Below, piece by piece: positions 24,956-33,652 of a stretch of DNA of 35,564 nt. Location of the stretch: contig JBBRTJ010000025.1 of assembly GCA_038244535.1 (NCBI GenBank), forward strand, positions 1-35,564. The letters are read 5' to 3'. The stretch is from JBBRTJ01 sp038244535 (GTDB lineage: Bacteria; Actinomycetota; Acidimicrobiia; Acidimicrobiales; Ilumatobacteraceae). Position 1 is the stretch's first letter. Every line of letters begins with the position of its first letter. The translations under genes were made by a program, and so were the position numbers. The notes below the pieces were generated by a model. It saw nothing but the letters and a program-made list of their open reading frames with translations. It did not search any database and was not told the origin of the DNA.

Positions 24956-24978
24956 CGCCCCTGAAGGCGACTGCGGCC

Positions 24979-24984
24979 TACGGT
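24979..24984 (+). promoter_or_regulatory. Putative -10 box (TACGGT) for the ATPase-hydrolase pair
   Basis: CCTACGGT matches the CCTACGnT core seen before three other genes in the window and lies 34 bases before the GTG at 25019. No clear -35 box is visible. Confidence 0.35.
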
Positions 24985-25018
24985 GCGGCTCCCCGGCACG
25001 AACGGATCGGAGGTCGCC

Positions 25019-25618
25019 GTGGATGAGGTTCAGCGACCGCTGCGGATCGTGCTCACCGGCGGCCCGGGCGGGGGCAAGACGACCGCCGCCGATCTGTTCC
25101 GCCGCGAGATCGGCAAGCTGGTCGTCGTCGTGCCGGAGTCGGCCACGACCTTGTTCGCCGGCGGCTTTCCCCGTCTCGCCGACCTCGCCGCCCGGCGATC
25201 GACGCAGCGCGCCATCTTCGAGGTGCAGCGCAGCCTCGAGAACATCCAGGCCGAGCTGTTCCCCGACCGGGTGCTGCTGTGCGACCGGGGCACGATCGAC
25301 GGCGCCGCCTATTGGCCCGAGGGGGCCGCGGGCTTCTTCGAGCAGATGAACACGACCCACGAGGCCGAGCTGGCTCACTACGACGCCGTGCTGTTCTTCG
25401 AATCCGCGGCCTCGACCGGGATGCCGATCGAGGGCGGCAACCGCTACCGCACCGAGTCCAACGAAGAGGCGATCGAGCTCGACCGGCGACTGCACGCGCT
25501 GTGGTCATCGCACCCGCGGTTCCACCTCGTGCCCCACAACCCGTCGTTCCTGCGCAAGATCACCGTCGGGCTCTCGATCCTCGAGAGCGTCGTGGCAGAA
25601 AGGAGCAGGCGCTCATGA
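25019..25618 (+). CDS. P-loop ATPase/kinase-like protein (AAA_28 type)
   Basis: The 199-residue protein starts with the strand RIVLTGGPGGGKTT, a P-loop at residues 14-21. It continues with VVVVPESATTLFAGGFPR, VLLCDRGTIDGAAYWP and YDAVLFFES, the pattern of the AAA_28 group, which includes NadR-like and Ttd14-like nucleoside-triphosphate-binding proteins. The small size and the ribosylnicotinamide-kinase-like order of motifs suggest a kinase-like fold rather than a ring ATPase. The substrate is unknown. GTG at 25019 has GGAGG five bases upstream. The stop codon overlaps the start of the beta-CASP gene (ATGA at 25615-25618), so the two products are made in step. Confidence 0.8.
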   Translation: MDEVQRPLRIVLTGGPGGGKTTAADLFRREIGKLVVVVPESATTLFAGGFPRLADLAARRSTQRAIFEVQRSLENIQAELFPDRVLLCDRGTIDGAAYWPEGAAGFFEQMNTTHEAELAHYDAVLFFESAASTGMPIEGGNRYRTESNEEAIELDRRLHALWSSHPRFHLVPHNPSFLRKITVGLSILESVVAERSRRS

Positions 25619-26982
25619 GCACCACGGTGACGTTCTGGGGTGCAGCCGGGACCGTGACCGGATCGCGGTTCCTCGTCGAGACCGCATCGGCTCGGGTCCT
25701 GGTGGACTGCGGGCTGTTCCAAGGCCTCAAACGGTTGCGGGAGCTGAACTGGGCGCCGTTCCCGGTCGACCCTCCGTCGCTCGACGCCGTGCTGGTCACC
25801 CACGCCCACATCGACCACAGCGGCTACCTGCCCGCCCTCGTTCGCGATGGCTTCCGAGGGCCCATCTGGTGCACGCCGTCGACCGCGACGCTCGCCGGGA
25901 TCCTGCTGCCCGATGCCGCCCATCTGCAGGAGGAGGACGCCCGTTACGCGAACCGGCACCGCTCGTCCAAGCACGAGCCGGCATTGCCGCTGTTCACCCA
26001 GGAGGACGCCGGGGCTGCCCTCGCGCTGCTGCGGCCGACGGACCTGCACACGACGGGCGCACCGGCTCCCGGCATCGAAGCCCGGTTCACAGGGGCTGGC
26101 CACATCCTCGGCGCGGCCTCGGTCTGGATGGGGACCGAGGGCGGCTCGCTGCTGTTCAGCGGCGACCTGGGTCGCGACGACGACGTGATCATGCGCCCGC
26201 CCGAGCCACCACCGGCGGCCGACCACATCGTGGTGGAGTCCACCTACGGCAACCGCTGCCACCCAGACGAGGACCCCCGGACGATCCTGGCCGACATCAT
26301 CAACGACACGGCACGCCACGGAGGCATCGTGCTGGTTCCTGTGTTCGCGGTCGGGCGAGCCCAAGCGGTGCTCCACCTCCTGGCCGAGCTGCGCGAACAA
26401 GGTCGGATCCCCGCCATGCCCACGTTCCTCAACAGCCCCATGGCCGTCCACGCCACCGAGGTGTTCCTCGCGTCATCTGGCGAGCACCGCCTCGACGAGC
26501 AGCAGGTACGGGCGCTGAGCCGTGACGTCGAGCTGGTCCGCAGCGTCGAGGACTCGATGAAGCTCACCGCTCGCCGAGGCCCGATGATCGTGCTGTCAGC
26601 CAGCGGCATGCTCTCGGGAGGGCGCGTGCTCCACCACCTCCTCCAAGTCGCGCCAGACCACCGCAACACGATCGTGATAGCCGGGTTCCAGGCTCCCGGC
26701 ACCCGAGGCGAGGCGCTCCGCAGTGGCGCGCGCACAGTGCGGGTCTTTGGCCAGGACGTTCCGGTCCGGGCTCGTGTGGTCCACCTCGACAGCCTCTCCG
26801 CCCACGCCGACGCCGACGAACTGATCGCCTGGCTGCGCTCCGCACCGTCAGCGCCGCAAGGCGTCAGCGTCGTGCACGGCGAACCGGACGCCGCCGACAC
26901 GCTCCGGCGCCGGATCCGCCATGAGCTCGGCTGGTCGGCGGCGGTCCCCTGGCGCGGCGAGAGCATCACCATCGGCAGCTGA
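25615..26982 (+). CDS. Beta-CASP family metallo-beta-lactamase-fold hydrolase (YSH1/CPSF-like RNase)
   Basis: The 455-residue protein has the metallo-beta-lactamase zinc motif H63-A-H65-I-D67-H68 in VTHAHIDHSG, then GAGHILGAASV and LLFSGDLGRDD with later metal ligands. A beta-CASP domain follows, with IVVESTYGNR, VPVFAVGRAQAVL and SASGML. The RNA-specificity metallohydrolase tail (LDSLSAHADADELIAWL) supplies the last His. This is the domain order of prokaryotic CPSF73-like nucleases, which process or degrade RNA. All metal ligands seem present, so activity is expected. Start overlaps the stop of the P-loop gene (ATGA). It is a standalone enzyme and not an RNase J, which is longer and has a different C-terminus. 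Confidence 0.9.
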   Translation: MSTTVTFWGAAGTVTGSRFLVETASARVLVDCGLFQGLKRLRELNWAPFPVDPPSLDAVLVTHAHIDHSGYLPALVRDGFRGPIWCTPSTATLAGILLPDAAHLQEEDARYANRHRSSKHEPALPLFTQEDAGAALALLRPTDLHTTGAPAPGIEARFTGAGHILGAASVWMGTEGGSLLFSGDLGRDDDVIMRPPEPPPAADHIVVESTYGNRCHPDEDPRTILADIINDTARHGGIVLVPVFAVGRAQAVLHLLAELREQGRIPAMPTFLNSPMAVHATEVFLASSGEHRLDEQQVRALSRDVELVRSVEDSMKLTARRGPMIVLSASGMLSGGRVLHHLLQVAPDHRNTIVIAGFQAPGTRGEALRSGARTVRVFGQDVPVRARVVHLDSLSAHADADELIAWLRSAPSAPQGVSVVHGEPDAADTLRRRIRHELGWSAAVPWRGESITIGS

Positions 26983-27186
26983 CCGCCGACAGAGATGCTC
27001 AGGTCCGTCGAGCTGCGGGTCGGGCCTGCATCCCACACGGACGAAAAGGTTCTCACCACCCTCGAGGCCTCACCAAGCTGGCCGGCACGGCGGGTGGTGG
27101 ACAGCACGCGTCGGCGTTTGACGATGTCCCTAGAGTCGGCCGAGGATCACCCGACGGCTTGCCCCCATCCCGACCACGAGAGGACG

Positions 27187-27585
27187 ATGAAGATGGCCTT
27201 CACCGATCAGGAGCGCACCTACCTGGCCAGCCAGCCACTCGGCCGGATTGCGACTGCTTCGGCGTCGGGGGTCCCCGACGTCGCCCCCGTCACGTTCCGG
27301 GTCCTCAGCGACGACCGCATCGAGATCGACGGCATGGACAACCCCAGGACGCTGAAGTGGCGCAACGTCGAGGCGAGCGGCCAGGCCGCATTCGTCATCG
27401 ACGATCTCGCCAGCACCGAGCCGTGGCGACCCCGCGGCGTGAAGCTCCGAGGCACCGCAAGCGCCGACACCGATGCTGACGGCTCTCACGTCATCCGCAT
27501 CACCGCCGAGCGGGTCTGGAGCTGGGGCATCAACCCCGACGCGCCGAAGCACTTCGCCGGCATCGTCGAGCGCCGCGACGTCTGA
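27187..27585 (+). CDS. PPOX class F420-dependent (pyridoxamine-phosphate-oxidase-fold) protein
   Basis: The 132-residue protein has the split-barrel fold of F420-dependent or FMN-dependent oxidoreductases. It reads FTDQERTYLASQPLGRIATASA, then VAPVTFRVLSDDRIEIDG, LKWRNVEASGQAAFVIDDLA, PWRPRGVKLRG and VWSWGI at the end; the PWR-x-RGV-x-RG phrase is distinctive of the mycobacterial F420 clade. Such enzymes reduce a small substrate using F420H2, or may only bind the cofactor. The ATG at 27187 is favoured; a second ATG at 27193 is possible. The 204 bases before it hold no gene; TAGAGT at 27131-27136 could be a -10 box. Confidence 0.85.
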   Translation: MKMAFTDQERTYLASQPLGRIATASASGVPDVAPVTFRVLSDDRIEIDGMDNPRTLKWRNVEASGQAAFVIDDLASTEPWRPRGVKLRGTASADTDADGSHVIRITAERVWSWGINPDAPKHFAGIVERRDV

Positions 27586-27647
27586 ACCCCGACTGGCCAC
27601 CCGGCTTGAGAGACTGGGGCGGCTCGCCAGCTCGAGAGGGGGAGCCG

Positions 27648-30182
27648 ATGATCTTCCTGTTCGATGACTGTGAGCTGGATCTGGCCCGCGTGGTGCTTCG
27701 ACGAGGCGGACGCGACGAGCGGATCGAGCCTCAGGTCTTCGACCTCCTCTGCTGTTTGATCCAGCGACGCGGCCAGGTGGTCCGAAAGGAGGACCTCCTC
27801 GACCTGGTGTGGGGCGACCGCTTCGTGAGCGAGTCGGCTCTCACCACGAGGATCAAGTCGGCACGCCAGGCCGTGGGCGACGACGGCACGCGCCAAGCAG
27901 TGATCCGCACGGTGCACGGCAAGGGCTATGAGTTCATCGCCGACGTTCGCGTCGTGGACGAGCCAGTCCCGGCTCACGACCGCACGACATCAGGGCCTCC
28001 GCCAAGTCGCTCACAACTGCCCTTGGCCCTGCAATCACTCGTCGGTCGCGAGGACCTGCTCACCTCGCTGGCCGAGGACCTCGCCATGAGCCGTCTGGTG
28101 ACGCTCGTGGGGACGGGCGGCGTCGGCAAGACCTCGGTGGCCTACGAGCTCGCCCGACGGGTCGAGCGGCGCTATCGCGACGGCGTCCACATCGTCGAGC
28201 TCGTGACCGTCATGGACGACGATGCCGCCGCCGAAGCTTTTGCGACCGCCCTCGACGTGAACACGGGTCAGCTCACGTCGATCGAGGATGCCATCGTCGA
28301 CATGCTGCGCCCCAGGCAGGCGCTGCTGGTGCTCGACAACTGCGAGCACCTCGTCGAGCCGGTCGCCGCCCTGGTTGGACGCATCCTTCGATCCGCACCG
28401 CAGGTGTCGATCCTGGCAACGAGCCGCGAACCACTGTCTGTCAGCGGTGAGCACCTGTGGACCGTTGAGCCGCTCCCCACCGGCAACCTCGACACGGTGG
28501 CGGAGGACGAGCTGGCCTCGATGCCGGCCGTGGCGCTGTTCCTCGAGCGGGCGCGCGCCGCCGATCCGCACTTCGAGCTCAACGCCATCACGGCTCCAGC
28601 GGTCGTCGAGATCTGCCAGCGGCTCGATGGGATCCCGCTTGCGATCGAGCTGGCTGCGGCGCGCGCACGCGTCATCGACGTCACCGAGATCGCTCGTCGC
28701 CTCGACGAACGGTTCCGACTCCTCAAAGGTGTTCGTCGCGGCGTCGATCCACGACACCGGACGCTTCACGATGCGATCAGCTGGTCGTACGACCTCCTCG
28801 ACCATGAGGAGCAGCAGCTCTTCGCCTCGCTCGCCGTGTTTGCGGGGCAGTTCGATCTCGGTGCCGCCGAGTCCGTCTGCCGGGGTGAGGACGTTCTCGA
28901 CCTTCTCACGCGGCTCACGCAACGCTCGATGCTCGTCGTTCGACGGCCGCCCACGGGAGGCACTCGCTACGAGATGCTCGAGACGCTGCGGGAGTACGGG
29001 CGGAACCGACTCGACGGGCAGCGGAGCGTGGAGCTGTTCGGATCCCACGCACGCCAGTTCGCGGCCCTCGCCCGCTCGGTCGAGGTCGACCTGCGCACGC
29101 CTCAGGAGCACGACGCGGTCATGCGGGCAGATGGATCCTTCGCCGACCTTCGTGCTGCCCAGCGGTTCGCGCTCGAGGCGCAAGACTTCGACACCGGCAT
29201 CGCGTTGATCTGCTCGCTTCGGGAGTACGCCATGCGCACGATGCGCTACGAGGTGTTCGCCTGGGCCGACTCGTCGTCGCGCCTCGCCCCTGGAGCCGGC
29301 CACCCCCTCCACGCCGTGCTGACCGGGATGGCGGCCTACGGCGCCTGGGTTCGGGGGGAGTTCAACTCGGCGTTGTCACTGGCCTACTCGGCGAGAGATG
29401 CCGAGGCAGCACGCGAGATGGCGCCGTCGGGCCTCGCCGAACGGGTGCTGGCCAACGTGCTGTGCACCACCGGCGACATCGGGCCCGGCATGGTGGAGAT
29501 GGCACGCCAGCTCGAGGCTGCCGAGGCATCTGGCAACGACTCCCGCCTGGCGCATGCGTGCTACATGCACGCCGTTGCATCGAGCTCGACCGGGGCCCAC
29601 GACGAGGCGAACCGCCTCGTCGCGTGCGCCCACGAGGCAGCACGACGCACGGGGAGCCCCACCGATCTCGCGTCGGCATGGGTGGCCCAGGGCTTCGCCA
29701 CCCGCGGGGACGACGAAGCCGCGCTGGCCGCCTTCGCCATGGCCGACCATCTGGCCCGGGCTGCCGGCAACCGTTGGATGAGCGCGTTTGCCCGCACCGA
29801 GGCCAGCGGCCTGCTCGTCCATCAGGGGCGCCTCAACGAGGGGTGCGATGGCCTGGCCGAGATGGTCGACATCTGGTCGCGGGCCGGCGAGTGGGCGCAG
29901 CAGTGGCACACGATGTCGCGCTGCCTGATCGCACTCCAAGGCATCGGTGAACTGGAGGTTGCCGCCCAGGTGCTCGGGGCCATCGAAGCCCACACGACGA
30001 TGGGCGGTCCCCCGGTCATGACGACGCTTCGCGACCTCGCCTTCACGACGCGCGATTCGGTCATCGCCACGCTCGGAGCGGAACGCGCCGAGCACCTACG
30101 AGCCCTCGGGGCGTCGCTGCCCGTCACGACGCTCGTGGAGCTGACGAGGAGCACGTTGCTCGGTCGCACCACCCGAGCCTGA
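27648..30182 (+). CDS. Winged-helix/NB-ARC (AfsR-like) transcriptional regulator
   Basis: The 844-residue protein starts with an OmpR-type winged-helix DNA-binding domain at about residues 1-98 (IEPQVFDLLCCLIQRRGQVV, SESALTTRIKSARQAVGDDG, IRTVHGKGYEF). After a Pro/Ser-rich linker comes a STAND ATPase domain: Walker A GTGGVGKT at 155-162, Walker B ALLVLDNCEHL, then SILATSREPLSVSGE. GIPLAIELAAARA and the winged-helix element YDLLDHEEQQLFASLAVF follow. The last 400 residues are helical, probably TPR-like. The DNA-binding part is at the N-terminus, as in AfsR-type regulators, but the BTAD domain is not apparent. ATG at 27648 has GAGGGGGA upstream; the longer frame from 27606 is less likely. Target genes are not evident; the FMO and OsmC genes nearby are candidates only by position. 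Confidence 0.88.
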   Translation: MIFLFDDCELDLARVVLRRGGRDERIEPQVFDLLCCLIQRRGQVVRKEDLLDLVWGDRFVSESALTTRIKSARQAVGDDGTRQAVIRTVHGKGYEFIADVRVVDEPVPAHDRTTSGPPPSRSQLPLALQSLVGREDLLTSLAEDLAMSRLVTLVGTGGVGKTSVAYELARRVERRYRDGVHIVELVTVMDDDAAAEAFATALDVNTGQLTSIEDAIVDMLRPRQALLVLDNCEHLVEPVAALVGRILRSAPQVSILATSREPLSVSGEHLWTVEPLPTGNLDTVAEDELASMPAVALFLERARAADPHFELNAITAPAVVEICQRLDGIPLAIELAAARARVIDVTEIARRLDERFRLLKGVRRGVDPRHRTLHDAISWSYDLLDHEEQQLFASLAVFAGQFDLGAAESVCRGEDVLDLLTRLTQRSMLVVRRPPTGGTRYEMLETLREYGRNRLDGQRSVELFGSHARQFAALARSVEVDLRTPQEHDAVMRADGSFADLRAAQRFALEAQDFDTGIALICSLREYAMRTMRYEVFAWADSSSRLAPGAGHPLHAVLTGMAAYGAWVRGEFNSALSLAYSARDAEAAREMAPSGLAERVLANVLCTTGDIGPGMVEMARQLEAAEASGNDSRLAHACYMHAVASSSTGAHDEANRLVACAHEAARRTGSPTDLASAWVAQGFATRGDDEAALAAFAMADHLARAAGNRWMSAFARTEASGLLVHQGRLNEGCDGLAEMVDIWSRAGEWAQQWHTMSRCLIALQGIGELEVAAQVLGAIEAHTTMGGPPVMTTLRDLAFTTRDSVIATLGAERAEHLRALGASLPVTTLVELTRSTLLGRTTRA

Positions 30183-30208
30183 CCTCGGTGTCGCTCAGCC
30201 GCCGGAGC

Positions 30209-31441
30209 TCACGAATGGGACCGCCGGTCGAGGTAGGAGTGGAGGTGACTGACCAGCTCGGAGGCGTCAGGACCGACGCCGTCGATGAAGCTGGACTTGC
30301 GACGGCGCATGAACGGCAGACCCAAGAGGTACAAGCCCGGCAAGGCGCAGACCCCACCGTCGTGGACGAGTCGATCGTGCTGATCGAAGGCGGCCCGGTC
30401 CAACCACCGGTAGGTCGGTCGGTACCCGGTGGCCCACACGACGGTCTCGAAGCGGCCGAGCTCGAGCTCGGTGGGCACCGCGGCGAGCGCAGTGCGCCCC
30501 GGCCGATTCGGCTCGGGCAGCTCGGTGTGGAGGCCGTGCTCGTGCGCGAAGTCGTCGATCCGGGCCAGGAGGCGGTCCTGCTTCAGGTCGGCGTTGGTGA
30601 CGAGATGGCTGAGCGCGCCCGAGAACTGGGCCTTGCCCCCCGTCACCCCCATGAGCTTGCCGACCATCTCGACGCCGGCGTCGATCAGCGCGTTGATGTC
30701 GAGCGTGCGCCGTTCTGCGCTTCCGACGAGCTGCAACGATGGCAACCGGCGAGCTCGACCGATGTCATCGACTTCGTCGAAGCGCTCGTCGAGCTGCCCG
30801 AGGGCGTTCATCCACCAGTGGATGTCGCGACCGCGGTAGTGGCGAGGCACCCTGACGTGCTCGCCAACGGCGAGCGTCACCTGACGGCCACTGCGTTGGA
30901 GCTCGTCGGCGATCTGGGCGCCTGACGCCGAAGCGCCGACGACCAAGACCCCACCCCCGCTCACCTGGGCCGAGCTCCGGTACTTCAGCGCCGTCATCTG
31001 CTGGATCTCGTCGGGGAGGTCGGCGGCCACTGCGGGCACGTGCGGCTCGCTGGAGGCGCCGGTCGCCGCGACGACGACGTCGCAGCACCAGGTGCCTTGA
31101 TCGGTGACCACCTCGAAGCCTCTCGATCGCGCCCGGACGTCGCCGACTGTGACGTGCTCGTGGACCGGCGCCCCGAAGCTTGCCGAGTACCGGGCGAGCA
31201 GCGCCACGACCTCGTCCTTGCTCATGAACCCATCGGGGTCTGGCCCCTCGTAGCGATGGCCGGGGAGGCGGCACATCCAGTTCGGCGTGAGAAGACGAAG
31301 CGAGTCCCAGCGCTCCGTCCGCCAGGAGTGGGCCACCTCCCCCCGTTCGAGCACGACGTGGTCGATCGACCGACCGACGAGCTGATGGCTCATGGCCAGA
31401 CCGGCTTGACCGGCTCCGATGATCACGACAGGAGTTCGCAT
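30209..31441 (-). CDS. FAD/NAD(P)-dependent flavin monooxygenase-like oxidoreductase
   Basis: The 410-residue protein has two nucleotide-binding folds. The FAD site is VVIIGAGQAGLAMSHQL at residues 5-21. It is followed by LERGEVAHSWRTERWDSLRLL and TPNWMCRLPGHRYEG, as in the MSMEG_0569/CzcO-like branch of flavin-containing monooxygenases. The NAD(P) site is VLVVGASASGAQIADEL near residue 195. ATGYRPTYRW near 340 is the conserved C-terminal ATG motif. It would oxygenate or reduce a small molecule with NADPH. It follows the OsmC gene by 10 bases on the same strand, so the two form an operon. GAGGG precedes the ATG. It is convergent with the regulator gene, with 26 bases between the stops. Confidence 0.88.
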   Translation of the reverse strand: MRTPVVIIGAGQAGLAMSHQLVGRSIDHVVLERGEVAHSWRTERWDSLRLLTPNWMCRLPGHRYEGPDPDGFMSKDEVVALLARYSASFGAPVHEHVTVGDVRARSRGFEVVTDQGTWCCDVVVAATGASSEPHVPAVAADLPDEIQQMTALKYRSSAQVSGGGVLVVGASASGAQIADELQRSGRQVTLAVGEHVRVPRHYRGRDIHWWMNALGQLDERFDEVDDIGRARRLPSLQLVGSAERRTLDINALIDAGVEMVGKLMGVTGGKAQFSGALSHLVTNADLKQDRLLARIDDFAHEHGLHTELPEPNRPGRTALAAVPTELELGRFETVVWATGYRPTYRWLDRAAFDQHDRLVHDGGVCALPGLYLLGLPFMRRRKSSFIDGVGPDASELVSHLHSYLDRRSHS

Positions 31442-31451
31442 CGGCGAGCCC

Positions 31452-32015
31452 TCAGGCGACGATGACCTGGACGATCGTCGGGTTCGCGACGATGTCGAAG
31501 ACGGCTGACCGCTTCTGCGACTGGACCACGATCGCCTCGATGTCGGCCTTCGACGCATCGGCGTCGATGTCATAGGTGACCTTGATGCCGTCGAAGCCAT
31601 TGCGGACGCTGCTGTCGATGCCCAGGATCCCTTGCAGGTCCATGCCCGCCTCGACCGTGGCGGTGACCGATCGGAGCTGAACCCCGCGCCTGGTGGCGAC
31701 GGTGGCGACGCCGGCGGTCAGGCACGATGCCAGCGCGGCGAGCACGATCTCGGGCGGCGTGGCGCCGTTGTCCTGTGAGGCGAACACCTCGGGATGGTCG
31801 GCGTCGATGGCGTAGGGCTGACGATGGGTGTGCTCCTGGCCGAGGCCGGAGAAGTCGGTGATGGTGGTGCGGCTGTGCGTGCCCTTCACCCATTCGCATC
31901 GGGCGCGCCACTGGAACGTGGCTGCTTGCGGGGTGTCGGTGAGCGCCTGGCGAGCGCCCAGGAGCGCCTCGACGTTCACGCCGTTGTCGACGGCGTGGGT
32001 GCTGGTGTTCGTCAT
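31452..32015 (-). CDS. OsmC family protein
   Basis: The 187-residue protein begins at ATG 32015, supported by AGGAGG seven bases upstream. Family features are the PPEIVLAALASCLTAG helix with its catalytic-type Cys, GVQLRSVTATVEAGMDLQGIL, and the closing VFDIVANPTIVQVIV. The second Cys of classical peroxidatic OsmC/Ohr pairs is replaced by Ser in QKRSAVFD, so this belongs to the one-Cys OsmC-like branch rather than to Ohr. It may act on acyl or oxidised substrates instead of organic peroxides. It is the first gene of a pair with the downstream flavin monooxygenase. A perfect palindrome lies 36 bases before the start. Confidence 0.88.
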   Translation of the reverse strand: MTNTSTHAVDNGVNVEALLGARQALTDTPQAATFQWRARCEWVKGTHSRTTITDFSGLGQEHTHRQPYAIDADHPEVFASQDNGATPPEIVLAALASCLTAGVATVATRRGVQLRSVTATVEAGMDLQGILGIDSSVRNGFDGIKVTYDIDADASKADIEAIVVQSQKRSAVFDIVANPTIVQVIVA

Positions 32016-32051
32016 TGACCATCCTCCTGTTCGGCCCACTCCTTGGGCTCC

Positions 32052-32066
32052 GTGTCGGTCCGACAC
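32052..32066. promoter_or_regulatory. 15-bp palindrome upstream of the OsmC-FMO operon
   Basis: GTGTCGG-T-CCGACAC is a perfect 7+1+7 palindrome, 37 to 51 bases before the OsmC ATG, where a repressor or redox-sensing dimer could bind. The divergent methyltransferase begins 117 bases away on the other side. Confidence 0.5.
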
Positions 32067-32119
32067 CGGCCACTGTCAGCCATCGGACAGCACAAGTCAT
32101 GGAGGATGGGTGACAAGTG

Positions 32120-32160
32120 CCTGAACCTGCGCCGCAGCCGATCTTCAGGTGAAGTTCAGG
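32120..32160. promoter_or_regulatory. Inverted repeats upstream of the methyltransferase
   Basis: CCTGAAC (32120-32126) pairs with GTTCAGG (32154-32160), and CTTCA-GG-TGAAG (32143-32154) forms an inner palindrome. TTCAGG occurs twice, ten bases apart (32145 and 32155), about one helical turn. They could be operator half-sites for the gene starting at 32183. Confidence 0.35.
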
Positions 32161-32182
32161 ACTTCGGGACGGCTCGCGGCCG

Positions 32183-33004
32183 ATGCTGTCGACCATGAGC
32201 ACCGACGTCGACGCAACCGACTGGACGGTCGTGGACCGCGGATGGGGCCACAGCGCCGTCGACTTCGCGACGTTGAGCGAACCGGGCAACTGCCGGGAGT
32301 ACGTCGCGCTGCACCATCGGCTGCGAGTCGATGAGGGCGATCGACTGCTCGACGTGGCCTGCGGATCGGGCCTCGCCATCGAGCTCGCCGGCGCTCGGGG
32401 CGCTGAGTGTGCAGGCATCGACGCGTCGGCGCGGCTGGTGGCGATCGCTCAAGACCGGAGCCCACATGCCGACATCCAGGTCGGTGACATGGGCGCCCTG
32501 CCCTGGGGAGACGCCAGCTTCGACGTGGTCACCAGCTTCCGTGGTGTCTGGGCCACGACCCCATCAGCCGTTGGCGAGATCTACCGGGTCCTGGTTCCCG
32601 GCGGTCGAGTCGGCATCACCGTCTGGGGGCACCTCAAGAAGTCGACGGGAGCGTGGGCGCTGGCGCCGCTGTCCATGGCGTCGGCGCCGAAGGTTGCCAA
32701 CCAGGCGGCGATGGTGTCGCTCGGTCGGCCCGGGGTCGGCGAGGAGCTCCTGGCGGGCTACGGCTTCGAGGACATCGAGCGCATCGCCATCGCGTTCGCC
32801 TGGGAGTTCGCCGACCCGGAGCTGTTCGCTCGCGCGATCGCATCGACCGGACCGGCATACGAGGCGATCGAGAACGTCGGCGAAGCCGCCGTCACCGACT
32901 TCGCCGTTGCGCAGGCCCGAGAACGCGTTCGTACCGGCCTGCCGTTGCGGGCCTCGATCGACGTCGTCGGCTACCTCGCCGTCAAGCCGACAACGTCGGC
33001 GTGA
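32183..33004 (+). CDS. Class I SAM-dependent methyltransferase
   Basis: The 273-residue protein (ATG at 32183; a second ATG at 32195 is equally possible, neither with a clear ribosome binding site) has motif I RLLDVACGSGLAIELA. The acidic end of strand 2 is AGIDAS, motif II is VGDMGALPWGDASFDVV, and motif III is VLVPGGRVGITVWG. This is the ubiquinone/UbiE-like Methyltransf_11 arrangement, with a C-terminal cap domain of about 100 residues that would hold the substrate. The acceptor is unknown. It is divergent from the OsmC-FMO operon and convergent with the DUF4389 gene (18 bases between stops). Confidence 0.88.
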   Translation: MLSTMSTDVDATDWTVVDRGWGHSAVDFATLSEPGNCREYVALHHRLRVDEGDRLLDVACGSGLAIELAGARGAECAGIDASARLVAIAQDRSPHADIQVGDMGALPWGDASFDVVTSFRGVWATTPSAVGEIYRVLVPGGRVGITVWGHLKKSTGAWALAPLSMASAPKVANQAAMVSLGRPGVGEELLAGYGFEDIERIAIAFAWEFADPELFARAIASTGPAYEAIENVGEAAVTDFAVAQARERVRTGLPLRASIDVVGYLAVKPTTSA

Positions 33005-33022
33005 CGACCCTGACCGGCATCG

Positions 33023-33652
33023 TCAGGCGTTGAGGCTGAACGGCGGGTAGCGATCGGTCGACAGGACGAGCGCGTACGCGACGACCCGGTTGCTCCAGCG
33101 CATCACGCCGACGACGAAGTCGAAAAGCGACGGGGGGTAGCGACCAGTGAACACGATCGCGAACCACGCGGCGACGACGGCGACGAAGGCCCCGATCGAC
33201 AGGAAGAACAGGATGAAGAAGTGGGGGATGGCCAGGAACCACTTCACGAGCGGCATCCACCGGTTCAGGTCGCGCTGGACATCGGGGTAGTCGACGTCGA
33301 GATGGACCGCCTGGTCCTCGTCCGTCGACGGGTACTCGTCACGCAGCAAGAACACGTACGCCCCGACCCGGTTGCTGAAGCGCATGAGGGCAATGTTCCA
33401 GTCGAACCACCAGCGCGGGTACTTCTGCCGGAACAGGATCATCACGAGCGGCGCCAGGAACAGCAGGCCGCCCGCCGCAGCCACGCTCCGACCGCTCCCG
33501 ACCGACCCGCCGCCACTGATGAGCGAGATGACGATCAGGATGGGAATCGCCAGCACGATCCGAAAGGCTGTGGTCACGCGGTTGAGGGGTCGGTCGGCAC
33601 GGTCCACGTCGAAGCGGACCGGGTACGGGGGCTGCAGGACGTTGGCTGCCAT
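33023..33652 (-). CDS. DUF4389 family membrane protein
   Basis: The 209-residue protein has four hydrophobic helices in two internal repeats. Each repeat ends with a conserved phrase: ALMRFSNRVGAYVFLLRDEYP in the first half, VGVMRWSNRVVAYALVLSTDRYP in the second, with preceding WFDWNI and LFDFVVG. This duplicated pattern is typical of DUF4389. The first helix is VTTAFRIVLAIPILIVISL. Function is unknown. ATG at 33652 has AAGAGG upstream. The 551 bases before it up to the next clear start hold no intact gene. Confidence 0.85.
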   Translation of the reverse strand: MAANVLQPPYPVRFDVDRADRPLNRVTTAFRIVLAIPILIVISLISGGGSVGSGRSVAAAGGLLFLAPLVMILFRQKYPRWWFDWNIALMRFSNRVGAYVFLLRDEYPSTDEDQAVHLDVDYPDVQRDLNRWMPLVKWFLAIPHFFILFFLSIGAFVAVVAAWFAIVFTGRYPPSLFDFVVGVMRWSNRVVAYALVLSTDRYPPFSLNA

